Shown here: positions 9,292-17,662 of the stretch, in pieces
Numbering within the stretch: the stretch's first letter is position 1
Layout: every line of letters begins with the position of its first letter
Source of the DNA: Caulobacter sp. Root343
GTDB taxonomy: Bacteria > Pseudomonadota > Alphaproteobacteria > Caulobacterales > Caulobacteraceae
Reading direction: 5' to 3'
Assembly (NCBI RefSeq): GCF_001425745.1
Contig: NZ_LMDF01000007.1
Location: 472,973-536,972 of the forward strand
DNA: 64,000 bases
Program-made: the position numbers and the translations under genes
The notes under the pieces: model-generated
Told to the model about the DNA's origin: nothing
What the model saw: only the letters and a program-made list of their open reading frames with translations
Database searches by the model: none

Positions 9292-10319
9292 CCCTTCCGA
9301 TGGTAACGGCCGTGGACCTGGCGCGCGTCGCGACGCTGCGCGTCTTGATCGACGGCAAGGCCAAGCCGCCCGGCGCCCTGGGCCGGATCGAGGACCTCGC
9401 CGTGCAGGTCGGCCTGATCGCCGATGGTCCGCCGCTCGCGCTCGACAAGGCGCTGCTGCTGGTCTTCGCGGGCGATCACGGCCTGACGGTCGAGGGGGTG
9501 TCGTCGTATCCGTCCAGTGTCACCCAGGCCATGGTCGCCACGTTCCTGGCCGGCCGGGCCAGCGCCAACGCCCTGGCCAATGCCGTGGGCGCCGAGCTGC
9601 GCGTGGTGGACGCCGGGGTCGACGCCGATCTGCCACCGCATCCCAACTTGTTGGCCGAGAAGGTCCGGCGCGGCGCCCGCAACGCCGCCGTCGAGCCCGC
9701 CCTGACACCGGAAGAGGTCGCCGAGGCGCTGGAGCGCGGGGCGCGGATCGCCCAAGACGCGGCGCGCGAAGGCTTCGAGGTGTTGGCGCTCGGCGAAATG
9801 GGGATCGGCAACACCGCTTCAGCCGCCCTGATCATGCACCGCCTGGCGCCCGCGCCGCTGATCGAGTGCGTCGGGCGTGGCGCCGGCCACGACGACGAGG
9901 GTCTGGCCCGGAAACTGGCGGTGCTCGAGCGCGCGGCGTCACGTTCGGGAGCGCTCGAGCCGACGGCGGTGCTCGCCGAGTTTGGCGGGCTGGAGATCGC
10001 GATGATGGCCGGAGCGGTGATCGGCGCGGCGGCCGCGCGCCTTCCGGTGCTGGTCGACGGCTTCATCGTCTCGGCCGCGGCCTTGGCGGCGATCCGTCTC
10101 GTTCCCGCGACCAAGGCCTATTGCGTGTTCTGCCATCGCTCGGCCGAGCGCGGCCATCAGCGGATGCTGGAGTCGCTCGAGGTTGAACCCCTTCTGGACC
10201 TTGGCCTGCGGCTGGGCGAGGGGACCGGCGCCCTGTTGGCTTTGCCCATCGTCCGCGCGGCTTCGCGGTTGCTGAGCGATGTCGCCAGTCTGGACGACGT
10301 CCTGAATGGTCGGCTCTGA
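9288..10319 (+). CDS. cobT: Nicotinate-nucleotide-dimethylbenzimidazole phosphoribosyltransferase (CobT/CobU)
   Basis: Cytosolic enzyme that makes alpha-ribazole 5'-phosphate from the lower-ligand base and nicotinate mononucleotide. It has 343 residues, the usual length, and overlaps cobQ by ATGA. Visible signatures are [13 protein letters not shown] near residue 25, [16 protein letters not shown] near residue 62, the [11 protein letters not shown] block near residue 170, [13 protein letters not shown] near residue 250, and the C-terminal [12 protein letters not shown] carrying the presumed catalytic glutamate. Its phosphorylated product would need dephosphorylation at some stage, which bears on the phosphatase at 11080. 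Confidence 0.95.
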   Translation: MTLPMVTAVDLARVATLRVLIDGKAKPPGALGRIEDLAVQVGLIADGPPLALDKALLLVFAGDHGLTVEGVSSYPSSVTQAMVATFLAGRASANALANAVGAELRVVDAGVDADLPPHPNLLAEKVRRGARNAAVEPALTPEEVAEALERGARIAQDAAREGFEVLALGEMGIGNTASAALIMHRLAPAPLIECVGRGAGHDDEGLARKLAVLERAASRSGALEPTAVLAEFGGLEIAMMAGAVIGAAAARLPVLVDGFIVSAAALAAIRLVPATKAYCVFCHRSAERGHQRMLESLEVEPLLDLGLRLGEGTGALLALPIVRAASRLLSDVASLDDVLNGRL

Positions 10320-10321
10320 AC

Positions 10322-11083
10322 ATGGCTTGGGCGCGTCATCAGGTCCGGCTGCTGATCTGCGCGGTCCAGTTCCTGACCCGTGTGCCGACGCCTCGGCTCG
10401 CGACCTTCGAGCCCGACTGGATCACCCGTTCCGCGCGCTATTTTCCCTTGGTTGGACAGGGCGTCGGCGCGACCTGCGCCCTCGTCCTCGTGCTGGCCGA
10501 GCGCGCCTGGAGCGCTCCGGTGGCGGCGGTGCTGGCCATCGCGGTCGGGCTGCTGATCACCGGGGCCTTCCACGAGGACGGCCTGGCCGACACGGCCGAC
10601 GGCCTGGGTGGCGGCCAGACCGCCGAGCGCCGCCTGGAGATCATGAAGGACAGCCGGATCGGGACCTATGGCGCCTGCGCCCTGGTTCTGGCCTTGGCGC
10701 TGAAGGCCGCCGTCCTAGCCTCGACGCCGGTCTGGACGGCGGCCGCGATGCTGCTGGCCGCGCACGGCCTCGGCCGCGCCGCCGCCGTGGTGGTGATGCG
10801 GGCGACGCCCTACGCGCCGAGCGGCGAGGCGGGGAAGTGGAAACCCGTCCCCGACGGCGTTCGAACATCCGAAGTCCTGGTCGCGCTGGTGATCGCGAGC
10901 TGGCCGCTGGCGCTGCTAGCGCTGGACGCCGCGCTCGCCGGTCTGGCCCTGGGTGGCGCGCTGACGGTTGCTCTGGCCTTGCTGGCCCGTCGCCTGATCG
11001 GCGGGCATACGGGCGATGTCCTGGGGGCGGTCGAGCAGGTGTTCGAGGTCGGGTTCCTGCTCGGCGCGGCGGCGCTGGCATGA
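10322..11083 (+). CDS. cobS: Adenosylcobinamide-GDP ribazoletransferase (cobalamin synthase, CobS/CobV)
   Basis: Integral membrane enzyme that joins adenosylcobinamide-GDP (made by CobU) to alpha-ribazole or its phosphate, completing B12. The 253-residue product starts two bases after cobT stops. The family hallmark HEDGLADTADGLGG lies near residue 84, followed by KDSRIGTYGA near residue 110. There are about six hydrophobic helices. The end overlaps the phosphatase start (ATGA). Confidence 0.95.
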   Translation: MAWARHQVRLLICAVQFLTRVPTPRLATFEPDWITRSARYFPLVGQGVGATCALVLVLAERAWSAPVAAVLAIAVGLLITGAFHEDGLADTADGLGGGQTAERRLEIMKDSRIGTYGACALVLALALKAAVLASTPVWTAAAMLLAAHGLGRAAAVVVMRATPYAPSGEAGKWKPVPDGVRTSEVLVALVIASWPLALLALDAALAGLALGGALTVALALLARRLIGGHTGDVLGAVEQVFEVGFLLGAAALA

Positions 11084-11577
11084 GGCTGTTGGTCGGTCCG
11101 ATCTCGGCCGTTCAGCGCCTGTTGAACGACCAGCGAGTCGACCACGTCCTGACCCTGGTCTCGCCAGACGCCGAAGCGCCAGAAGTCGCCGCGCCGCGCA
11201 CGTTGCTGCGCTTCAACGACATCGTCGAGGCGAGGGCGGGTCTCGTCGCGCCATCGCCGGAGCAGATCGCGACGATCCTGGCGCTGCCCGAAGGTCTCGG
11301 CCGCGACGCCACCCTGCTGATCCACTGCCACGCCGGCGTCAGCCGCTCGACGGCCGCGGCCTACATGCTGGCCTGCGCGGCGCGGTCGCCGGGCGAGGAA
11401 CAGGCGCTGGCGGCCCAACTGCGCGCCGTCTGTCCGGAGGCGACGCCCAACGCGTTGATGGTGGCGTTGGCCGACGAAAGGCTCGGGCGCGGCGGCGCCA
11501 TGATCCACGCCATCGCCGCCATCGGCCGCGGCGCCGAGGCCTTCGAGGGAACGGTGATCGACTGGTGCCTGAACTAG
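11080..11577 (+). CDS. Cys-based protein-tyrosine-phosphatase-like protein in the B12 operon
   Basis: A 165-residue cytosolic protein whose ATG overlaps the cobS stop, so it is the last gene of the B12 operon. It has the C(X)5R signature of the PTP/dual-specificity superfamily in HCHAGVSRST (Cys near residue 83, Arg near 89), with an FNDIVEA segment upstream near residue 45 that could hold the general acid. The classical histidine-phosphatase CobC (alpha-ribazole phosphatase) is not seen in this window. Position suggests that this protein may fill that step, but the fold is also used for protein or nucleotide phosphates, so the substrate is inference. Its last four bases overlap the convergent gene. 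Confidence 0.8.
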   Translation: MRLLVGPISAVQRLLNDQRVDHVLTLVSPDAEAPEVAAPRTLLRFNDIVEARAGLVAPSPEQIATILALPEGLGRDATLLIHCHAGVSRSTAAAYMLACAARSPGEEQALAAQLRAVCPEATPNALMVALADERLGRGGAMIHAIAAIGRGAEAFEGTVIDWCLN

Positions 11578-12158
11578 CGCTTGAACGGGCTCATCGGCAG
11601 CTCGATCCGCACCAGCATCCACTTGAAGACCCCACGACGCTCGAGCACGAGGCCGAATTCGCCGTGATCGTCCGTCTTGTCGCGATAGGTCGCGCGGAAG
11701 TGGTTGAGGCCCTGATAGGCGTAGTGCGTCTCGGTGTCGGACTTGGCCTTCGGCTGGGGCTTGGGTTGCTCTACAGGCGGCGCGTCTCGGGACAGTTCGA
11801 TCTTCGACGGCGCCCGGTTGGTGGCGACCATGTTGGCGATCGCGTCGGGGGTCGCATAGGCGTCGACGGCCTTGTCGACCACGCCGACCAGCAGCATCTG
11901 GCCGAAGGCGGCGAAGGGGTTGTCGCGCAGTTCCGGATCGTCGGCGAACGACTTGGTCATCGCGGCCTTCAGCTGGCTCTTGAGGCTCTCGCGCACGGCC
12001 GGGAAATCGACGCCTTGCTCCAGCTTGTCGCGATCGCCGGCCTTGGCCGCCGCGTTCAGGCTCTGCAAGGCGAAGATCGGCGAGGCGAAATAGCCGGCGA
12101 CGATAAGCGCCAGGGCGAGGCCCAGGCCGATGGCCAGGATGCGGTTCGTACGAGTCAT
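11574..12158 (-). CDS. DUF2939 family protein, probable membrane-anchored
   Basis: A 194-residue protein of no known function. One hydrophobic N-terminal segment (residues 7-25, ILAIGLGLALALIVAGYFA) could be a signal anchor. The following SPIFALQSLNAAAKAGDRDKLEQGVDFPAVRESLKSQ pattern is typical of DUF2939 proteins, with a Pro/Lys-rich linker near residue 130 and a C-terminal beta-rich segment ending in FKWMLVRIELP. It ends convergently over the last codon of the phosphatase gene. Nothing in the sequence ties it to B12 or to the lyase on its other side. Confidence 0.8.
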   Translation of the reverse strand: MTRTNRILAIGLGLALALIVAGYFASPIFALQSLNAAAKAGDRDKLEQGVDFPAVRESLKSQLKAAMTKSFADDPELRDNPFAAFGQMLLVGVVDKAVDAYATPDAIANMVATNRAPSKIELSRDAPPVEQPKPQPKAKSDTETHYAYQGLNHFRATYRDKTDDHGEFGLVLERRGVFKWMLVRIELPMSPFKR

Positions 12159-12211
12159 CAGGTTCTCCCGTCCCGATAGGGGCAGACGGGAGAACCAGGG
12201 TCAATCGGCCG

Positions 12212-13279
12212 TCAGCCGGCGGACGGCCGCGAGGCGCGCAGGATCTCGGTCCAGACCGGAGGCCGCTTGCCCGTGCGCTTCACCAGATCGTCGCGCAGCG
12301 CCAGGTAGCGGCCGTCCAGCAGACTGGCCAAGCTGTAGGTCCCAACGCCGTTGCCGACGTCCCACGGATGGGGCGCGTATTCCTTCTGGCCCGAGGCGGC
12401 GCGGTCGCGGTCGAACTGGATCTTGGAATTTGCGAACTCGATATGGGTTTTCTCGCCCGAGGCGAAGGCCGCCAGCCAGTCCAGCGACTTGGGCAGGCTG
12501 GCGCCGGCCGGACTCTTCCAGGTGAACCAGTCCTCGCCGTGGGCCTGGGCGGCGAGGGCGGCCATCATCAGCGGATCGAGGTTGTAGGTGACGTAGTGCA
12601 GGGCGTCGCGCTCGTGGAAGTCGAACATCGAGCCGTCGGCGTACAGGTTGGCCGTGATCTGCTTGCGGAAGGCCTGGCGGGCGCGGTCGATGATCTTGGC
12701 GTCGCCGGTCTGGAAGGCGGCGATGGTCGCCAGCTTCACGCGGTGGCTTTGCCAGTTGGTGTTGGCGTTCTTGGTCCCCGCGTCCATGGCGTCGAGATAG
12801 CCGATGGCCATCTTGCGCCAGAAGGCGTCGACCTTGGCGCGGATCGGGGCCGGCAGATCCTCCTCGGTCAGGTCGTAGGCCATGACCAGCGTGTCGAAGC
12901 CCGTCTCGTCGATCGGGTTGAACGAGATCTGGTAGATGTCGGCCCAGTTCTCGAGATAGCGGCCAGTCGCGTCCAGGAAGCGGCGATCGCCGGTCAGGCG
13001 CCAGGCGATGGCGAAGTTGAGCACGATCGGCTGGTCTTCGCGCGCCTTGAGGCTGATCTCGCGGATGCCCTTGCCAGGCAGGGTCCCTTCGGTGTGGGCA
13101 TGGGGAATGGCGCCGGGCGGACGGTCCAGCGTCGCCGTGGCGCGGGAGACTGCCATCTCGGAAAGGGCGGGAGCGACGGGCCCCTTGCCGAAGGTCGGTC
13201 CCAGCAATCCGTAGTCGGCGGCGTGCGACGCGGTTGCGACGGCGGTCAGGGCGCAGGCGGCGAGCCAAGCGGTTTTCAA
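12212..13279 (-). CDS. Alginate lyase family protein (PL5/PL38-like), secreted
   Basis: Predicted periplasmic lyase of the alginate-lyase superfamily (all-alpha barrel) acting on uronate polymers. The best start is the TTG at 13279: GGGAGG lies six bases upstream and it begins a clean signal peptide (MKTAWLAACALTAVATASHA), giving 355 residues; in-frame ATGs at 13309 and 13345 lack such a site. NTNWQSH at residues 173-179 and the R224-x4-Y229-x2-Y232 block in FHERDALHYVTYNLDPL resemble the catalytic Asn/His and Arg/Tyr regions of AlgL-type lyases. The exact substrate (alginate or glucuronan) cannot be read off. It is divergent from the LacI gene and has ATTGGT-type sites upstream. Confidence 0.82.
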   Translation of the reverse strand: MKTAWLAACALTAVATASHAADYGLLGPTFGKGPVAPALSEMAVSRATATLDRPPGAIPHAHTEGTLPGKGIREISLKAREDQPIVLNFAIAWRLTGDRRFLDATGRYLENWADIYQISFNPIDETGFDTLVMAYDLTEEDLPAPIRAKVDAFWRKMAIGYLDAMDAGTKNANTNWQSHRVKLATIAAFQTGDAKIIDRARQAFRKQITANLYADGSMFDFHERDALHYVTYNLDPLMMAALAAQAHGEDWFTWKSPAGASLPKSLDWLAAFASGEKTHIEFANSKIQFDRDRAASGQKEYAPHPWDVGNGVGTYSLASLLDGRYLALRDDLVKRTGKRPPVWTEILRASRPSAG

Positions 13280-13341
13280 GAGAGGCCTCCCTAAGCTTTT
13301 CGCCGGCATTACGTCGCCGGGCGTTGATCGAAGATATCTGG

Positions 13342-13398
13342 CCAATAAGGCGGCGTGTCAATTATTGGTCATGCCAATACAAGAATATTGGTCCGACC
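13342..13398. promoter_or_regulatory. Cluster of TATTGG/CCAATA operator-like sites in the lyase-LacI divergent region
   Basis: CCAATA occurs at 13342-13347, a near palindrome TATTGG-TCATG-CCAATA at 13363-13379, and ATTGGTCCGACC at 13387-13398. The 15-bp form ATTGGT-NNN-RCCAAT resembles operators of FadR/PdhR-group GntR regulators. The sites lie 60-120 bases upstream of the lyase start, between it and the LacI gene. No GntR gene is adjacent; the regulator is unknown. Confidence 0.5.
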
Positions 13399-13512
13399 GA
13401 CCTTATCATCGTTCAGTTTCGGACAACGGCTAGCCGGTCGATGGCTTTGGCTGAATCGCTTGTGTTGCGGCGTTTTCCTGACCATCTTCCCGCCCTTCCG
13501 AGGGAGCCGCGC

Positions 13513-14553
13513 TTGACCACCAAGAGACCGACTATCGACGACGTCGCCCGGCTGTCGGGCGTGGCGCGCGTGACGGTGTCTCGGGTGCTGAACGGCGGCC
13601 CCAATGTGCGCGACGAGGTCCGGGCCCGCGTCATGCAGGCGGTCGAGGCGCTCGACTACAAGGTCAATCCGCAGGCTCGCAGCCTGGCGGGCGGCGCCAG
13701 CCGGCTGCTGGCCTTCGTGTTCGCCTCGGACCCCGAGAACGAGCCCAACTCGTACTACGAGTCCGCCCTGGAACTGGGCGCGCTGCGCGCCTGCCTGGCC
13801 CTGGGCTACCAGGTCCTGGTCCAGAACGTCCCGCAGCAGACTCCCGACCGCCAGAAGCGGGTGCTGGACCTGATCACCACCCAGCGCTGCGAGGGCCTGA
13901 TCCTGTCTCCGCCCTACAGCGACGATGTCCCGCTGATCGAGGCGGCCCTGGCCCAGGGGTGCAAAGTCGTCACGGTCTCGCCGGGCGGCCCCGGTCGTGG
14001 CAAGGCGGACGGCGTGGGCGTCGACGACGAGGCCGGCGGCTACGACATGACCCGCGAACTGCTGCGCCTCGGCCACCGTCGCTTCGGCTTCATCGCCGGC
14101 CTGGAGGGCCACCTGTCGGCCGACCGTCGCCTGAAGGGCTTCCAACGCGCCCTGGCCGAGCAGGGACTGGGGGAGGGGGACTGCGTGGTGCTGCGTGGCG
14201 ACTTCACGTTCCGCTCGGGCACACACCTGGCCCCGCGGCTGCTGGACCACCCGCTGGCGCCGACCGCCTTGGTCTGCGCCAATGACGACATGGCCGCGGG
14301 GGTGCTGTCGGCCGCCCACGCCCGAGGGCTCAGCATCCCCCAGGACCTGTCGATCACCGGTTTTGACGACGCCCCGGTCGCGGCCATCGTCTGGCCGCCG
14401 CTGACCACGGTGCATCAGCCCGTGAAGATCCTGGGTCAGCGCGCCGTCGAGATGCTGGTGGCTCGCCTCACCGGAGCGAATCTCGCGCCAGAACCGGTGT
14501 TTCTGGAGCTGGAGCACGCCGTGGTGTCGCGGCAGACGACGACGGCGATCTAG
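13513..14553 (+). CDS. LacI-family transcriptional regulator
   Basis: Sugar-responsive repressor or activator with 346 residues from the TTG at 13513, which has AGGGAG about seven bases upstream; the frame remains open further 5' but without a usable site near the ATG at 13441. The DNA-binding domain is complete: TIDDVARLSGVARVTVSRVLNGG at residues 7-29 and the hinge helix near NPQARSLAGG. The C-terminal periplasmic-binding-like domain ends normally. Two palindromes typical of LacI operators lie in the next gap before the receptor at 14703, which is the likely target together with the halogenase, GH3 and GH30 genes. Confidence 0.93.
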   Translation: MTTKRPTIDDVARLSGVARVTVSRVLNGGPNVRDEVRARVMQAVEALDYKVNPQARSLAGGASRLLAFVFASDPENEPNSYYESALELGALRACLALGYQVLVQNVPQQTPDRQKRVLDLITTQRCEGLILSPPYSDDVPLIEAALAQGCKVVTVSPGGPGRGKADGVGVDDEAGGYDMTRELLRLGHRRFGFIAGLEGHLSADRRLKGFQRALAEQGLGEGDCVVLRGDFTFRSGTHLAPRLLDHPLAPTALVCANDDMAAGVLSAAHARGLSIPQDLSITGFDDAPVAAIVWPPLTTVHQPVKILGQRAVEMLVARLTGANLAPEPVFLELEHAVVSRQTTTAI

Positions 14554-14581
14554 ATCTATTCCCGACGATTTGGTTTCGTTC

Positions 14582-14625
14582 TTGACAACGTTGTCGCCTG
14601 TATCGCTTATTGGAAGCGCTTCCAA
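14582..14625 (+). promoter_or_regulatory. Receptor promoter with two LacI-type palindromes
   Basis: GACAACGTTGTC (14584-14595) is a perfect 12-bp palindrome that overlaps a TTGACA hexamer at 14583-14588. TTGGAAGCGCTTCCAA (14610-14625) is a perfect 16-bp palindrome with the central CG typical of LacI-family sites. Centres are 28 bp apart. They lie 78-120 bases upstream of the receptor ATG and just after the LacI gene, so that repressor probably acts here. Confidence 0.7.
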
Positions 14626-14702
14626 TGTCGCTCAGGCGCGTTGATTCACGACAAGAACAAGAAATTCACCGCCGTGGGCGGGAGTTCAGAGGGGAGAGCT
14701 GC

Positions 14703-17558
14703 ATGCGAAACCGCACGACGAGCGGACGTCCGTCCATCCGGAAATTCTACGCCACGGCTTCGGTCGCCGCGATCACCGTCGCCCTGGCCGGGCCAGGCGC
14801 GGCCTGGGCCCAGACCGCCGATCCGGCGCCGAAGACCGACGACACGGTCGAGGCGATCGTGGTGACCGGCATCCGCGCCGGCATCCAGAACTCGATCAAC
14901 ATCAAGAAGAACGAGACCTCGATCGTCGAGGCCGTCTCGGCCGAGGACATCGGCAAGCTGCCGGACGTGTCGATCGCCGAGTCGATCGCGCGTCTTCCCG
15001 GGTTGGCCGCACAGCGCGTCAACGGCCGCGCCCAGGTGATCTCGATCCGCGGCCTGGCGCCGGACTTCACCACCACCTTGCTGAACGGCCGCCAGCAGGC
15101 CAGCTCGGGCGACAACCGCGCCGTTGAGTTCGACCAGTATCCGTCGGAACTGCTGTCCAGCGTCGTGATCTACAAGACCCCGGACGCCCAGGTCTCGGGC
15201 ATGGGCCTGTCGGGCACCGCCGACCTGCGCACCGTGCGCCCGCTGACCTACGGCAAACGCGCCCTGGCCGTGAACATTCGCGGCGAGAAGACGCAAGGCA
15301 AGTCGCTGAACGACGACGCCAGCAACTGGGGCGGTCGCTACAGCGCCAGCTACATCAACCAGTTCGCCGACGGCACGTTCGGCGTGGCGCTCGGCTACGC
15401 GCACCTGGATTCGCCGTCGCAGGTGAAGCACTACAAGGCCTATGGCTACGAGGCCTTTCCGGGCGACTCCACGACGCCGGACAGCGCCGACGGCGCGCTG
15501 ATGCTGAACGGCCAAGAGGTCTTCGCCACCTCGCGCAACAACAAGCGCGACGCGGTCATCGGCATCTTCGAGTACCAGCCGAACGACAAGATCCACTCCA
15601 CGCTGGACCTGTACTATTCGACCTTCAAGCAGAAGGAGACGACGCGCGGCGCCCAGTGGTTCTCCAACCCGTTCGCCGACAGCGCCACCTTCACCGGGGT
15701 CACCACCGAGGATCTGGGCGGCTCGAAGTTCGCCGCCGGCGGCACGCTGAACCACGGCGTCCCGCAGCTGCGCAACGACTACAACACCCGCATGGACCAG
15801 CTGTTCTCGGCCGGTCTGAACAACGAGTTCCAGCTTAGCGAGAAGACCCGCCTGGTCGCCGATCTGTCCTATTCGTCAAACAAGCGGAAGGAACAGATCA
15901 TGGAGACGTACGCGGGCTACGGCCGCGGCGTCGGTGGCGTGACCGGCGCCACACCGGATGTGGGCCGGACCTACGACACGATCGGCTTCAAGGTCGCCGA
16001 CGACGGCTTCTCGCAATATGACGAGGGGCTGAATTACGCCGACGCCAGCAAGGTCACCCTGGGCGACCGCGCCCCATGGGGCGGCTGGGGCCACGACGGC
16101 TCGATCCGCTTCCCGCACGTCAAGGAAGACGTCAAGGCGGTCGACATCCGCCTCGAGCACGAGATGGACGGCTTCGTCACCCAACTGTCGGCCGGCGTGA
16201 ACTACACCAAGCGCGACAAGGGCAAGACGGTCTCGGACAACGACCTGTTCCTGAAGAACGGTCGCCAGCAGGTCTATGTCGACGCGGCCGATCTGGTCGA
16301 CCCGACCAAGCTGGGTTTCGCGGGCTTCGGCGGCGTGCTCAGCGTCAAGATCGGCGACGTCTGGCGCAAGTACTACAACTGGGCCCCGATCCTCGACGCC
16401 AACTACTACGACAAGAACTGGGACATCACCGAGGAAGTCACGACCTTCTTCGGACGCGCCAACTTCCAGGCCGGCGACCTGCGCGGCAATCTGGGCGTCC
16501 AGGTCGTCAAGCAGTCGCAGGAATCGAGCGGCGTGGTGATCAACGGCCTAGCCTCGGGCCAGCCGATCGTGCCGACCAAGATCAACGCCAAGGACAGCTA
16601 TACCGACGTCCTGCCCAGCCTGAACCTGATCTACGACCTGGGCGGCGGCCATCGCCTGCGTTTCGCCCTGTCCAAGACCATGGCCCGTCCGCGCATGGAC
16701 GACATGCGCGCCAATGTGACCCCGGGCTTCAACTCGCTGGTCTGCTCCAGCCAGCCCTGCGGTCCCGGCACGACCGTGAACCCATGGTCGGCCTCGGGCG
16801 GCAACCCGCACCTGCGTCCGTGGGAGGCCAAGGCCGCCGACGTGGCCTATGAATGGTACGTCAGCCCCGCGACCTATCTGTCGGTGGCCGGCTTCTACAA
16901 GAAGCTCGACACCTACATCTATCAGCAGACCGGCCGGTTCGACTTCACCGGCATCCCGATCCCGGTCGGGGCCAGCATCCCGGCCGGCACCACGATCAAT
17001 CCGATGGGTCAGATGACCCTGCCGGCCAACGGCAACGGCGGCACGGTCAAGGGCCTGGAATTCAGCGGCGCGGTCGAGTTCGGCCAGTTCGTCGACCTGC
17101 TGAAGGGCTTCGGCCTGCAAGGCAGCCTGTCGCTGACCAAGTCCAACCTGAACCCGACCACCAGCACCGACCCCAAGGCCAAGGTCCGCATCCCGGGCCT
17201 GTCGGGCACCGTCTACAACATCACCGGCTACTACGAGCGCGGCGGGTTCCAGGCGCGGATCAGCCAACGCTATCGCTCGGCCTTCAAGGGTGAGGTGGTG
17301 CAGCTCTACGCCACCCGCGGCTTCACCGAGATCCTCGCCGACAAGCAGGTCGACGCCCAGATCGGCTACACGTTCGAGGAAGGCCCGATGAAGAACCTGG
17401 GCGTCCTGCTGCAGGTCAACAACCTGACCAACTCGCCGTACCGCACTCGTTTGGGTCTCGACGCCGGCGGCACGCAGACCAGCAACGGCGCCACCCTGCC
17501 GGAAACCTACGAGAAGTACGGCCGGCAATTCCTGTTCGGCGTGAACTATCGGTTCTAA
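14703..17558 (+). CDS. TonB-dependent receptor, carbohydrate type
   Basis: Outer-membrane receptor with 951 residues from the ATG at 14703 (GAGGGGAGAG 5-12 bases upstream; the longer frame from 14610 starts within the operator). Signal peptide ends near AWAQT. A TonB box-like EAIVVTGIRAGIQNSI is near residue 50, then the plug motif SAEDIGKLPDVSIAESIARLPGL, typical of large Caulobacter/Xanthomonas-type sugar receptors, and ISIRGLAPDFTTTLLNGR. The barrel ends in FLFGVNYRF, with a final Phe. The LacI gene upstream and GH3/GH30 downstream suggest import of beta-linked oligosaccharides. A hairpin separates it from the next gene. Confidence 0.93.
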   Translation: MRNRTTSGRPSIRKFYATASVAAITVALAGPGAAWAQTADPAPKTDDTVEAIVVTGIRAGIQNSINIKKNETSIVEAVSAEDIGKLPDVSIAESIARLPGLAAQRVNGRAQVISIRGLAPDFTTTLLNGRQQASSGDNRAVEFDQYPSELLSSVVIYKTPDAQVSGMGLSGTADLRTVRPLTYGKRALAVNIRGEKTQGKSLNDDASNWGGRYSASYINQFADGTFGVALGYAHLDSPSQVKHYKAYGYEAFPGDSTTPDSADGALMLNGQEVFATSRNNKRDAVIGIFEYQPNDKIHSTLDLYYSTFKQKETTRGAQWFSNPFADSATFTGVTTEDLGGSKFAAGGTLNHGVPQLRNDYNTRMDQLFSAGLNNEFQLSEKTRLVADLSYSSNKRKEQIMETYAGYGRGVGGVTGATPDVGRTYDTIGFKVADDGFSQYDEGLNYADASKVTLGDRAPWGGWGHDGSIRFPHVKEDVKAVDIRLEHEMDGFVTQLSAGVNYTKRDKGKTVSDNDLFLKNGRQQVYVDAADLVDPTKLGFAGFGGVLSVKIGDVWRKYYNWAPILDANYYDKNWDITEEVTTFFGRANFQAGDLRGNLGVQVVKQSQESSGVVINGLASGQPIVPTKINAKDSYTDVLPSLNLIYDLGGGHRLRFALSKTMARPRMDDMRANVTPGFNSLVCSSQPCGPGTTVNPWSASGGNPHLRPWEAKAADVAYEWYVSPATYLSVAGFYKKLDTYIYQQTGRFDFTGIPIPVGASIPAGTTINPMGQMTLPANGNGGTVKGLEFSGAVEFGQFVDLLKGFGLQGSLSLTKSNLNPTTSTDPKAKVRIPGLSGTVYNITGYYERGGFQARISQRYRSAFKGEVVQLYATRGFTEILADKQVDAQIGYTFEEGPMKNLGVLLQVNNLTNSPYRTRLGLDAGGTQTSNGATLPETYEKYGRQFLFGVNYRF

Positions 17559-17570
17559 TCAGAGGTCCGG

Positions 17571-17596
17571 GCCGGTCGCTCTCCAGGGCGACCGGC
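17571..17596 (+). terminator. Hairpin after receptor gene
   Basis: GCCGGTCGC (17571-17579) pairs with GCGACCGGC (17588-17596) across an 8-base loop, 13 bases after the receptor stop. There is no T run, so it could be an attenuator or a 3' mRNA stabiliser and not a full terminator. The following genes are on the same strand. Confidence 0.55.
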
Positions 17597-17662
17597 TCGT
17601 CCGACAGGAACCAAGGAGGCGAGGCCTAGGCCTCGACCTTCCGCTCAACGGGAGGCGGGTGG

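Noticed and set aside
13363..13379. VanR binding at the lyase promoter because of the TATTGG half-site
   Set aside because: The centre is TCATG and not the ATCC of ATTGGATCCAAT, the spacing differs by several bases, and the gene has no link to vanillate.
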